In this document: in pieces, positions 6,326 through 12,599 of the stretch
How the letters are laid out: each line of letters begins with the position of its first letter
Position numbering within the stretch: position 1 is the first letter of the stretch
DNA from: an uncultured Lachnospiraceae bacterium
GTDB lineage: Bacteria > Bacillota > Clostridia > Lachnospirales > Lachnospiraceae
Direction of reading: 5' to 3'
Assembly: GCA_949346185.1 (NCBI GenBank)
Contig: CASGVX010000025.1
Coordinates: 1 to 12,599 of the forward strand
Length of the DNA: 12,599 nucleotides
Notes under the pieces: model-generated
The model's database searches: none
Told to the model about the DNA's origin: nothing
Seen by the model: only the letters and a program-made list of their open reading frames with translations
Made by a program: the position numbers and the translations under genes

Positions 6326-7716
6326 GATCCACCATACCTTTCCGTCATTTCCTGATACTTTCGGAGCACCCGTTCCAGCCTGTCCCCCAAAAGGCGGCAA
6401 GCCTCCTCCCCGCACTGAGCCGCCCATTCCTGGAAAGCATAGATGCCGATGCACCATGCATTCTCCTCCTTCAAAAGGAAGTCGCAAATACTCTCCAATC
6501 TCTCCTCCGGGGACATCCTCCTCCGACCCAGCACCAATTTTAATAAGGGTTCAACCCAGCTACCCCGGACGGCATCCCGGATTTCCTTCTCAGGATAAAA
6601 CTTGATAGCGGCCACATTTTTCACAAGGGCATGAAACCCCGAGCTTCCCATGTGAAAGAACAACTCCCCAATATCATCCCCCTTCAGGCTATCCCCCAGT
6701 TCCTCTAGGATATCCGGGAGGGTCACCCCCTCCATGGGATTCATATATCGATCCCGCCATCTGCCGATGCACAGATTCTTCAGCGAAGCCACGTAATTCT
6801 GAAAAATCCTGTCAGTCACATAATGCATGCCATCAACATCCTCATATCCCTCTCGCTGGAACAATGCCTTGGCACTCCTCCACTGGGAGCCAAAAACATA
6901 ATCCTGCGACGATGCGCCGTAGTTCCCGGCAGTCTGGGAAGTATTCATGGTCAGGCAATAGGCCGCCATATCCAGAACCACAATGCTCTCCGCCTTGGTG
7001 ATGGCGTAAGTCATAGTAGCGCAGTCCCCATAATATGGCTCAAAAAAGTCCATGCCATGCTCCTCTAAAAAGGAGCGCTTCTCATAGTGGAACATAGAAT
7101 TATAATAGACACTCTTCATGATTTCCACTAGAGCCTGGGACCTGCTTCCCCCGGCATACAGGCGGTACTCCGGCCACACCACGCCTAGATTTTCCACTTC
7201 CCGCCCTCCTAGGTAATTGGTGAACACATTTCCCACAAAGACCACATCCGGATGATTTTTGCCAATCTCCTCCTGAATCCGAAGCATTGCGCCAGGGCAC
7301 AGGCAGTCGTCCGCGCTCAGGAAAGTCACATACGCTCCCCGGGCATGCCCCAGCAACACTTGGCTTCCCTTGGCCCAGCCCACGTTTCTCTCGCTGCGAA
7401 AACCCCGAATCCTCCCATCATAGGCCATGGCATTCTGTATCATCTCCCAAGGTTCCCCGCTCCGATCGCTATTGTCCAGAATCAGCAGTTCCCAAGAAGT
7501 GCACGTCTGCCTGAGACAGGAATTGATAGCGGCATTCAGCAGCGAGGTGTCATTGTACACTGCCATCATAATGGAAAATAACGGAGTTTCCACTCCCTCA
7601 GGCCATGCTCTGCCATCATCTGCCATCCCGCCCGAACCCTTGGAAAAATCCCTCTGCTCCCCAAAATAAATGTGCTCCAACATATCTTCTGCGCTTCTCC
7701 CGCCAGCCTCTTCCAT
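6322..7716 (-). CDS. Family 2 (GT-A fold) glycosyltransferase
   Basis: A 464-residue protein. Residues about 46-240 form a GT2 domain: FSIMMAVYNDTSLLNAAINS (47-66, nucleotide-binding strand and helix), WELLILDNSD (75-84), RNVGWAKGSQ (110-119) and FLSADD (132-137), the DXD-like metal/UDP-binding motif. Residues 240-464 are a helical C-terminal region I do not recognise. It sits between the PseB-like dehydratase and FliB, so transfer of the dehydratase-derived sugar to flagellin is a reasonable inference. The start at 7716 (AGGGAG about 10 bases upstream) is the only ATG before a stop further up in this frame, but the first 45 residues are poorly conserved in character, and ATG at residue 12 (7683) is an alternative. 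A different frame just upstream also looks coding (see findings). The stop is coupled to fliB by ATGA. Confidence 0.87.
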   Translation of the reverse strand: MEEAGGRSAEDMLEHIYFGEQRDFSKGSGGMADDGRAWPEGVETPLFSIMMAVYNDTSLLNAAINSCLRQTCTSWELLILDNSDRSGEPWEMIQNAMAYDGRIRGFRSERNVGWAKGSQVLLGHARGAYVTFLSADDCLCPGAMLRIQEEIGKNHPDVVFVGNVFTNYLGGREVENLGVVWPEYRLYAGGSRSQALVEIMKSVYYNSMFHYEKRSFLEEHGMDFFEPYYGDCATMTYAITKAESIVVLDMAAYCLTMNTSQTAGNYGASSQDYVFGSQWRSAKALFQREGYEDVDGMHYVTDRIFQNYVASLKNLCIGRWRDRYMNPMEGVTLPDILEELGDSLKGDDIGELFFHMGSSGFHALVKNVAAIKFYPEKEIRDAVRGSWVEPLLKLVLGRRRMSPEERLESICDFLLKEENAWCIGIYAFQEWAAQCGEEACRLLGDRLERVLRKYQEMTERYGGS

Positions 7717-7866
7717 ACTCTCTTGGCTCCCTTCTGCTATGCCATGCCTTCCTTTGCATCTCGCCTATCTCCCATATCCGTAATATATCCCTCATACTTT
7801 CTGGCGATAGTAATCCTATTTGGAATACATGCTTCATCAATGCGTTTGCCCGAAAAGCAATGTAAT

Positions 7867-8856
7867 CTACATATGCTTCAAGGCCTCTTTCAATTCCTCC
7901 ACGTCAAGCCACTGGGTATTATTGCCCGAATTATATTCAAATCCATCTTCCACCGGCTTGCCGCCAGGCATCACATTCTTATCCGACGCCCATGAATAAT
8001 TGGGATACACGATATAGTGCTTGTCATACTCATAGGTAGTGCGGGAGTCATCCTTCGTCACCATCACCTCATGAAGCTTCTCCCCCTCCCGGATGCCAAT
8101 CTCGTTGATGGCGCAGTCCGGCAGCATGGCCTTTGCCAAATCGCCGATATGGAAGGACGGAATCTTGGAAATATAAGTTTCTCCTCCCTTGGACTCCTCC
8201 ATAGCCTTAAATACCAGCTCCACGCCCTGGCGCAAGGTGATCCAGAACCGGGTCATGCGAAGATCTGTAACGCCCAATTCCTTTCCTCCCTTGTCGATGA
8301 TATTCTGCCAGATGGGTATGACAGAGCCACGGCTTCCCGCCACATTTCCATACCTCACCACGGAGAACACCGTGCCCTTCGCGCCGCTGTAGGCATTTGC
8401 AGCAATAAAGAGTTTGTCGGACACTAGCTTGGTACCGCCATATAGATTGATGGGATTCACCGCCTTGTCCGTGGACAGAGCCACCACCTTCTTCACGCCC
8501 TTATCCAGAGCGGCGTCAATCACGTTCTGCGCTCCATGGATATTGGTCTTGATGGCCTCCATGGGATTGTACTCGCAGGTAGGCACCTGCTTCATCGCCG
8601 CCGCATGGATGACGTAATCCACCCCCTCGAAGGCCCTGTAAAGCCTCTCCCGGTCTCTCACGTCCCCAATAAAAAAGCGAACCCTGCTCATATCTACCTT
8701 ATTCTGGTAATCGCTCTGCATCACGCTCTGCTTGAACTCATCCCTGGAATAAATAATCACCTTCTTGGGCGTATACTTGTCAAAAATCATCTCCAGAAAC
8801 TTCTTGCCGAATGAGCCAGTCCCCCCCGTAATCAGAATCGTCTTGCCATTTAACAT
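7867..8856 (-). CDS. pseB: PseB/FlaA1-like UDP-N-acetylglucosamine 4,6-dehydratase
   Basis: A 329-residue extended SDR enzyme. PseB/FlaA1 removes water from UDP-GlcNAc and inverts C5, giving UDP-2-acetamido-2,6-dideoxy-beta-L-arabino-hexos-4-ulose, the first step to pseudaminic acid and related sugars used in flagellin glycans. Evidence: the NAD(P)-binding GGTGSFG (11-17); IGDVRD (63-68); HAAAMKQVPTCEYNP (84-98), a hallmark of this subfamily; STDKAVNP (128-135) with Asp130-Lys131 and Tyr139/Lys143 (YGGTK) at the positions of the FlaA1 catalytic Asp-Lys-Tyr; and normal length. The start is well fixed by AAGGAGG six bases before ATG 8856. Its promoter is predicted at 8941-8970. No pseC, pseH, pseG or pseI follows in the window, so the final sugar is unknown. 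Confidence 0.93.
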   Translation of the reverse strand: MLNGKTILITGGTGSFGKKFLEMIFDKYTPKKVIIYSRDEFKQSVMQSDYQNKVDMSRVRFFIGDVRDRERLYRAFEGVDYVIHAAAMKQVPTCEYNPMEAIKTNIHGAQNVIDAALDKGVKKVVALSTDKAVNPINLYGGTKLVSDKLFIAANAYSGAKGTVFSVVRYGNVAGSRGSVIPIWQNIIDKGGKELGVTDLRMTRFWITLRQGVELVFKAMEESKGGETYISKIPSFHIGDLAKAMLPDCAINEIGIREGEKLHEVMVTKDDSRTTYEYDKHYIVYPNYSWASDKNVMPGGKPVEDGFEYNSGNNTQWLDVEELKEALKHM

Positions 8857-8936
8857 AATCTGCCTCCTTGAACACTAGGGCATTACTATTCGTTGCTAAC
8901 ACCCAGATTTTTATATATTTCGTCATTTCCCTGCAT

Positions 8937-8965
8937 TTGCATTATAACACAGACTATGCTATTCT
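8937..8965 (+). promoter_or_regulatory. Predicted plus-strand promoter for the licD pair
   Basis: TTGCAT (8937-8942) and TATTCT (8960-8965) are spaced by 17 bp, with TGC before the second box giving an extended -10. Transcription would start near 8972, leaving a leader of about 45 nt before ATG 9018. The boxes lie inside the same 32-bp element as the minus-strand promoter, so the two would be face-to-face overlapping and probably exclude each other. Confidence 0.5.
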
Positions 8966-8970
8966 GTACA
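8941..8970 (-). promoter_or_regulatory. Predicted vegetative promoter (extended -10) for the pseB-like operon
   Basis: On the minus strand TATAAT (8946-8941) carries an upstream TGT, and TGTACA (8970-8965) lies 18 bp further up. The start would be near 8934, leaving about 78 nt before ATG 8856. The element is almost identical to that at 4950-4979. Confidence 0.6.
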
Positions 8971-9003
8971 AAGATTATTTTAGAAATATATGCTTTAGAA
9001 TAC

Positions 9004-9012
9004 AGGGGGGAG
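9004..9012 (+). promoter_or_regulatory. Ribosome binding site that fixes the licD 1 start
   Basis: AGGGGGGAG ends five bases before ATG 9018. It decides the start: the frame is open to 8868, but that extension would cross the promoter and has no comparable site. The same G-rich leader precedes the second licD (AAGGGGG at 10051-10057). Confidence 0.75.
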
Positions 9013-9017
9013 ATTAT

Positions 9018-10025
9018 ATGAAGTTTTCAGAAGATTTCTTCAAGCAGGAAACCATATGCGGCTTCCAGGTGCCGGAGATGATGAAAAGAGCCTGGGCAGC
9101 AGAAATGGAACTCTTGGAAGCCGTCATCCACATATGCGATAAAAACGGACTGCAGTATTTCGCTGACGGCGGTACTTTGCTGGGCGCAGTCAGGCACCAG
9201 GGGTTCATTCCATGGGATGATGACGTTGATTTGTGCATGAAGCGGGAAGACTACATGAAGCTAGTGCAGATTCTGCCTCAAGAACTGCCAGAGGGCATGG
9301 CAATGGCGGGAATGTATGCGGATACGGAGAGGATGAGAAGGCTTTCGTTTCATTCCCATATCGAGGTCGTTTCCGATATGCAATGCTTGGGCTTTAACAG
9401 ATATATGAAGCAATTCCACGGATTCCCCTATCCCAAAGTAGGGATTGACATCTTCCCCTTTGACTATATCCCAAGAGACCCAGAGACCCAAAAATACCAG
9501 TCACTGATTTTGTCCTTCGGTTTTTATGTATTGGACAACTGGGAAGCATGCAAAGAAAAAGGCGAGCTGGAGGAAATATTATCACTCTTGGAGAGACTCT
9601 GCGGCACAGAAATTCCCAGAAATGAAAATATCCAAAATGACTTATGGAAATTAATGGACAAGGCATCAGCCTTATATGGGGAAGAGGAGGCAGATGAATT
9701 GGTGGACTACTATTATTATCTCCAGAACCGTGCGCTTCACTTCAAAAAAGAATGGTTCAGCGAATCCATCCAACTTCCATTTGAACAGCTGAAAATCTCA
9801 GCGCCCTGCGGATGGCATGATTTTTTAACCACCATGTACGGTGATTATACAGCATATGACAGGACAGTCATTGACCATTCCTATCCATTTTACGGATATC
9901 TGGAGCAGGATCTTGCAAAACGAATACAGAGACTCGGCTTCACAGGAACGATGGAAGAATTCTGCCAGAAAGTATCCGGAGGGGTATTGCATGTGCCAGA
10001 GGAAGAAAATGGTTTTTGGGATTAA
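9018..10025 (+). CDS. LicD-family phosphotransferase, copy 1
   Basis: A 335-residue member of the LicD family (nucleotidyltransferase-like fold). Characterised LicD proteins move phosphocholine from CDP-choline onto teichoic acid or lipopolysaccharide sugars; relatives in glycan loci attach other phosphodiester groups. The diagnostic block is DGGTLLGAVRHQGFIPWDDD (50-69) followed by VDLCMKREDY, which holds the acidic metal-binding residues. KVGIDIFPFDYIP (about 146-158) and a C-terminal block (MYGDYTAYD, LGFTGTMEEFCQK) are shared with the next gene. No signal peptide or membrane segment was seen, so it is probably cytoplasmic. It is the first gene of a two-gene plus-strand unit, divergent from the pseB-like gene. 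No licA/licC choline kinase or cytidylyltransferase is in view, so the transferred group is unknown. Confidence 0.87.
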   Translation: MKFSEDFFKQETICGFQVPEMMKRAWAAEMELLEAVIHICDKNGLQYFADGGTLLGAVRHQGFIPWDDDVDLCMKREDYMKLVQILPQELPEGMAMAGMYADTERMRRLSFHSHIEVVSDMQCLGFNRYMKQFHGFPYPKVGIDIFPFDYIPRDPETQKYQSLILSFGFYVLDNWEACKEKGELEEILSLLERLCGTEIPRNENIQNDLWKLMDKASALYGEEEADELVDYYYYLQNRALHFKKEWFSESIQLPFEQLKISAPCGWHDFLTTMYGDYTAYDRTVIDHSYPFYGYLEQDLAKRIQRLGFTGTMEEFCQKVSGGVLHVPEEENGFWD

Positions 10026-10063
10026 TGCAAGACATCAATCATACTATATCAAGGGGGATTATA

Positions 10064-11062
10064 ATGGAATTTTCAGATGTTTTTTTTCAGAGAGAGACCA
10101 GATGCGACTTTGAAATACCAGAGATGATGAAGAGGGCTTGGGCTGCAATGATGGAAGTGATGCAGGTCACCATAGATGTGTGCAATCGAAATGGCCTACA
10201 GTATTTTGCGGATGGCGGCACTTTGCTAGGTGCCGTACGGCATCAGGGCTTCATTCCCTGGGATGACGATATCGACCTCTGCATGAAGAGGGACGAGTAC
10301 ATGGAATTGGTGAAAATTCTCCCTTCTGAATTGCCAAAGGGATTCGCAATGACTGGTATGTATGCGAACAGCTACCGATTGCGGCGATCTGGCTGGTGCT
10401 ATCCATCCATCAAGATTATCGCAGATGAAACTTATTTTGATCAGAGATCCTACATGAAAAGATTTCATTATTTTCCCTATCCCAGAATAGGGATTGATAT
10501 TTTCCCTCTGGACTATCTTCCACAGGACAGGGAGGAGACAGAAATTATGAAAGAAATCATGTTAGTCAGCCGGGACACCTTGGAAAACTGGGAACAGTAC
10601 CAACAAAGTGGAGAATTGGAAAACCGGGTACAGTATATGGAAAAAGCATGCGGAACAACACTCCCAAGAGACAGCAGACTGGGCTATTCCTTTTGGAAAT
10701 TAGTCGATGCCGTATCCTGCCTCTACCAAGCGGATGAGGCAGAGGAATTGGCTGAACTTTACTATTGGGCTGACAGGCCGTCCCTTGCCCTGAAAAAAGA
10801 TTGGTTCGAAGAAACAGTCTATCTGCCATTCCATCAGATGCAGCTTGCCGTTCCTGGGAAGTATCACGAAGTCTTAACTGCAATGTACGGTGATTATATG
10901 GCATATGATAAGACGGACAGATACCATAACTATCCTTTTTACGCCAAGTGGGAGGAGCAGATGGCAAGTCAGCTGCGAGCCCTAGGCTTTACAGGGACGA
11001 TGGAGGAATTTTGCCAGAAAACCCAGCGGGGAGAACTGGACCTCAACTGGGAATACGCCTAA
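10064..11062 (+). CDS. LicD-family phosphotransferase, copy 2 (tandem paralogue)
   Basis: A 332-residue paralogue of the preceding gene. Residues 43-69 (from NGLQYFADGG to WDDD) are identical in the two copies and residues 1-80 align without gaps; similarity persists to LGFTGTMEEFCQK near the C-terminus. The central part (about 90-230) differs more, which fits a change of acceptor specificity. The start at 10064 follows AAGGGGG seven bases upstream; a 16-residue in-frame extension to 10016 would overlap copy 1 and is not preferred. The gap to copy 1 is 38 bp, so the two are probably co-transcribed. A T8 run at 10080-10087 lies just inside the start, at codons 6-8. Confidence 0.87.
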   Translation: MEFSDVFFQRETRCDFEIPEMMKRAWAAMMEVMQVTIDVCNRNGLQYFADGGTLLGAVRHQGFIPWDDDIDLCMKRDEYMELVKILPSELPKGFAMTGMYANSYRLRRSGWCYPSIKIIADETYFDQRSYMKRFHYFPYPRIGIDIFPLDYLPQDREETEIMKEIMLVSRDTLENWEQYQQSGELENRVQYMEKACGTTLPRDSRLGYSFWKLVDAVSCLYQADEAEELAELYYWADRPSLALKKDWFEETVYLPFHQMQLAVPGKYHEVLTAMYGDYMAYDKTDRYHNYPFYAKWEEQMASQLRALGFTGTMEEFCQKTQRGELDLNWEYA

Positions 11063-11098
11063 TGGGCCGTCCATCTCCAACCAAAGGAACAGCCCATT
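11061..11098. terminator. Hairpin between convergent genes, possible weak bidirectional terminator
   Basis: AATGGGC (11061-11067) and GCCCATT (11092-11098) form a perfect 7-bp stem with a 24-nt loop, extendable by two C-G pairs across a one-base bulge. It covers the licD 2 stop codon and sits between the two convergent genes. Neither strand has a clear T-tract, so intrinsic termination is doubtful. Confidence 0.35.
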
Positions 11099-11109
11099 GG
11101 AACATCCCT

Positions 11110-12599
11110 TTAGTACATATAGATATATTTCAGCCGCTCGTCAATCAGGGCGGCGTATTTTTTCACCAGCGCCAGGTTCTCTATGGGCATTCCGGCAGCA
11201 TCTATCAGACATATCTGGCCTTCCCCCGGCTCCAGTCTGCCGTCAGACGTCACCACATGCTCGCTGGTATAGTAAAAAGTATGTTCCGGCCCATGAAACG
11301 CCGCCATATAGGGGTCGCCGGGATGAATGGTCTCCGTAACAGCATATTCCCGCTGGCTGGCTCCCCCGAAGGTTTTCGGCAGCCGCCCCTCCCTGCTGTG
11401 AAACGCCTCCGTACCCGCAAGCTTGCAGAGAATATGGGAATAATCCGTGGCTGAGATATACTCTTCACTCCTCCCCCGGGGCACGCTTCCCCGCAGGAGA
11501 AATCCCGCATTGGAGTGATATCTTGACAGATGGTGCCCCTCCGGGGGATTCAGATACGTCTGCCCATGGTCGCCGAAAAGCGTGAATACAAATTCCTCTT
11601 CCTGAAAATGCTCTTCCACATACTGATACAGTGCCAGAAATTGCACATCGATTGCCTGTAACGCTTGAATATATGCCATCCTCTTATCCAAACTATATTT
11701 TTGCTTGATAGACGTGGCAGACTTTTCACGGGACTTCTGCCTCCTAATATCTAACTGAGCCACCGCATCTAGAGACAATTCCACCTCGTCTGCGATATCA
11801 TGCAAATCCGGTATGGCAACCCAAAGGTATTGGTTTGTCTCACGAAAGGCATGCATATGCTCCAGCACATCCGGCACAATCTGCTTTGCCCTGTAGCAGA
11901 CAGGGTGCTGCGTGACATTTCGACCAATATCCTTAGTATATCCGTAGATGGAAGATGTCCTGGGATCGCAGTTGAACATGGAAGTGTAATATCCCGATTC
12001 CTTCATCACTGCAAACAGAGTCTTTTCCCCATGGGGAAGGGGACGGTTAATGCCGGGATGAACCATCATGTGTTCCGGGACGCCGCACCCGGTAATATAG
12101 CTGGGGATGCTTGGGTACGTCCAATCCGAAGTGGTAAAAAAGTTATCGCAAATCATACCCTTGGAAAAGAACCGGCAGGTATTCGGCATCACTTTTTCCA
12201 GTCCCTCCTCCCGAATCAGCTGCCAGGAAAGCCCGTCCACAAAAAGACTCAGAACGAGTTTTTTCAATGATTTCTTCTGTCCAAGCAGAATGGGCTCCCC
12301 CACGGTAAAGTCACAGTCCGACTTGATGCGAAGCCCTTGGGATGTACGAAAATAATTAAAATGATTGGGATAAAGATGCATTTTATGAAATGCCTCCCCG
12401 GAATCCAGCGTGATGCGCAAATCCGCATCCGGCAATGCAGGAGCCACCGGAAGAAGTACCGGATCTTCCGTAGCAAAAGAATACTCCCTCCCCTGATAAA
12501 TGGGACGCAGCTGCTCGCTTCTGGGCTTGCTGGTAAAAAGGTCGCAGGGCTCGAAGCATCCGCAGAAACGATGTTCGCCGCCAGAGAAATGCAGGGTAT
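11110..12599 (-). CDS. Alkaline phosphatase/sulfatase-superfamily protein (5' end cut by right edge)
   Basis: 495 residues are visible. The frame is open to the edge: the GTG at 12447 is an internal Val codon, and 50 further codons continue upstream without a stop or a convincing start. The superfamily metal/nucleophile marks in order (visible numbering) are SLFVDGLSW (117-125, first Asp at 121), SDWTYPSIPSYITG (157-170, with Thr160 or Ser163 as likely nucleophile), IPDLHDIAD (262-270), LFGDHGQT (340-347, Asp-His pair) and SRYHSNAG (358-365, His361). These enzymes hydrolyse or transfer phosphate, phosphodiester or sulfate groups. The N-terminal 110 residues are a separate region not recognised. 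No signal peptide or membrane segment lies in the visible part, and the true N-terminus is missing. It is convergent with the licD pair, with 47 bp between stops. A sulfatase is less likely because there is no CxPSR maturation motif. Confidence 0.8.
   Translation of the reverse strand, partial: TLHFSGGEHRFCGCFEPCDLFTSKPRSEQLRPIYQGREYSFATEDPVLLPVAPALPDADLRITLDSGEAFHKMHLYPNHFNYFRTSQGLRIKSDCDFTVGEPILLGQKKSLKKLVLSLFVDGLSWQLIREEGLEKVMPNTCRFFSKGMICDNFFTTSDWTYPSIPSYITGCGVPEHMMVHPGINRPLPHGEKTLFAVMKESGYYTSMFNCDPRTSSIYGYTKDIGRNVTQHPVCYRAKQIVPDVLEHMHAFRETNQYLWVAIPDLHDIADEVELSLDAVAQLDIRRQKSREKSATSIKQKYSLDKRMAYIQALQAIDVQFLALYQYVEEHFQEEEFVFTLFGDHGQTYLNPPEGHHLSRYHSNAGFLLRGSVPRGRSEEYISATDYSHILCKLAGTEAFHSREGRLPKTFGGASQREYAVTETIHPGDPYMAAFHGPEHTFYYTSEHVVTSDGRLEPGEGQICLIDAAGMPIENLALVKKYAALIDERLKYIYMY

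Noticed and set aside
6326..6487. 54-residue N-terminal extension of FliB
   Set aside because: It overlaps the upstream glycosyltransferase by 160 nt, is Gly/Pro-rich and unlike the family; ATG 6325 gives the usual ATGA-coupled start.
8868..9017. 50-residue N-terminal extension of LicD copy 1
   Set aside because: It crosses the predicted promoters and lacks a ribosome binding site, while ATG 9018 has a strong one and aligns with copy 2.
1..12599. CRISPR array, tRNA/rRNA, insertion sequence or toxin-antitoxin genes
   Set aside because: No regularly spaced repeats, cloverleaf-like sequences, transposase motifs or short paired genes were found on either strand by reading; very degenerate remnants could be missed.

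Overview
The window looks like part of a flagellin-modification and surface-glycan locus from a motile Firmicute, most likely a Clostridia/Lachnospiraceae-type bacterium. That placement is inference from the gene content (a FliB-type flagellin lysine methylase, LicD proteins, FkbM and WecE homologues), strong G-rich ribosome binding sites and T7-tailed terminators. There is no rRNA or housekeeping marker to confirm it. No tRNA, rRNA, CRISPR array or transposase was seen.

Layout from left to right. (1) Positions 1-4810 hold a minus-strand operon read right to left: a GT-B glycosyltransferase (4810-3242), a WecE-type sugar-nucleotide aminotransferase (3249-2122), an ATP-grasp ligase (2104-902) and an FkbM-type methyltransferase that starts at about 899 and runs off the left edge. 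The genes overlap or nearly abut. (2) Positions 4811-5155 are intergenic, with a promoter for operon 1 and a structured repeat holding two matching terminator modules. (3) Positions 5156-8856 hold a second minus-strand unit: a PseB/FlaA1-like UDP-GlcNAc 4,6-dehydratase (8856-7867), a family 2 glycosyltransferase (7716-6322) and FliB flagellin lysine-N-methylase (6325-5156), the last two joined by an ATGA overlap. (4) A 161-bp divergent promoter region follows. (5) Two tandemly duplicated LicD-family genes lie on the plus strand (9018-10025 and 10064-11062). (6) Convergent to them is a minus-strand alkaline phosphatase/sulfatase-fold protein (stop at 11110) whose reading frame stays open to the right edge, so its 5' end is missing.

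A working model, mostly inference, is as follows. PseB and WecE supply 6-deoxy-4-keto and 4-amino-4,6-dideoxy sugar nucleotides. The ATP-grasp enzyme could acylate the 4-amino group with an amino acid or similar acid, and the FkbM protein could add a methyl cap. The two glycosyltransferases would assemble the glycan, LicD proteins would add a phosphodiester substituent, and FliB would methylate flagellin lysines. The two minus-strand units share a near-identical 32-bp promoter element, which suggests they are co-regulated.
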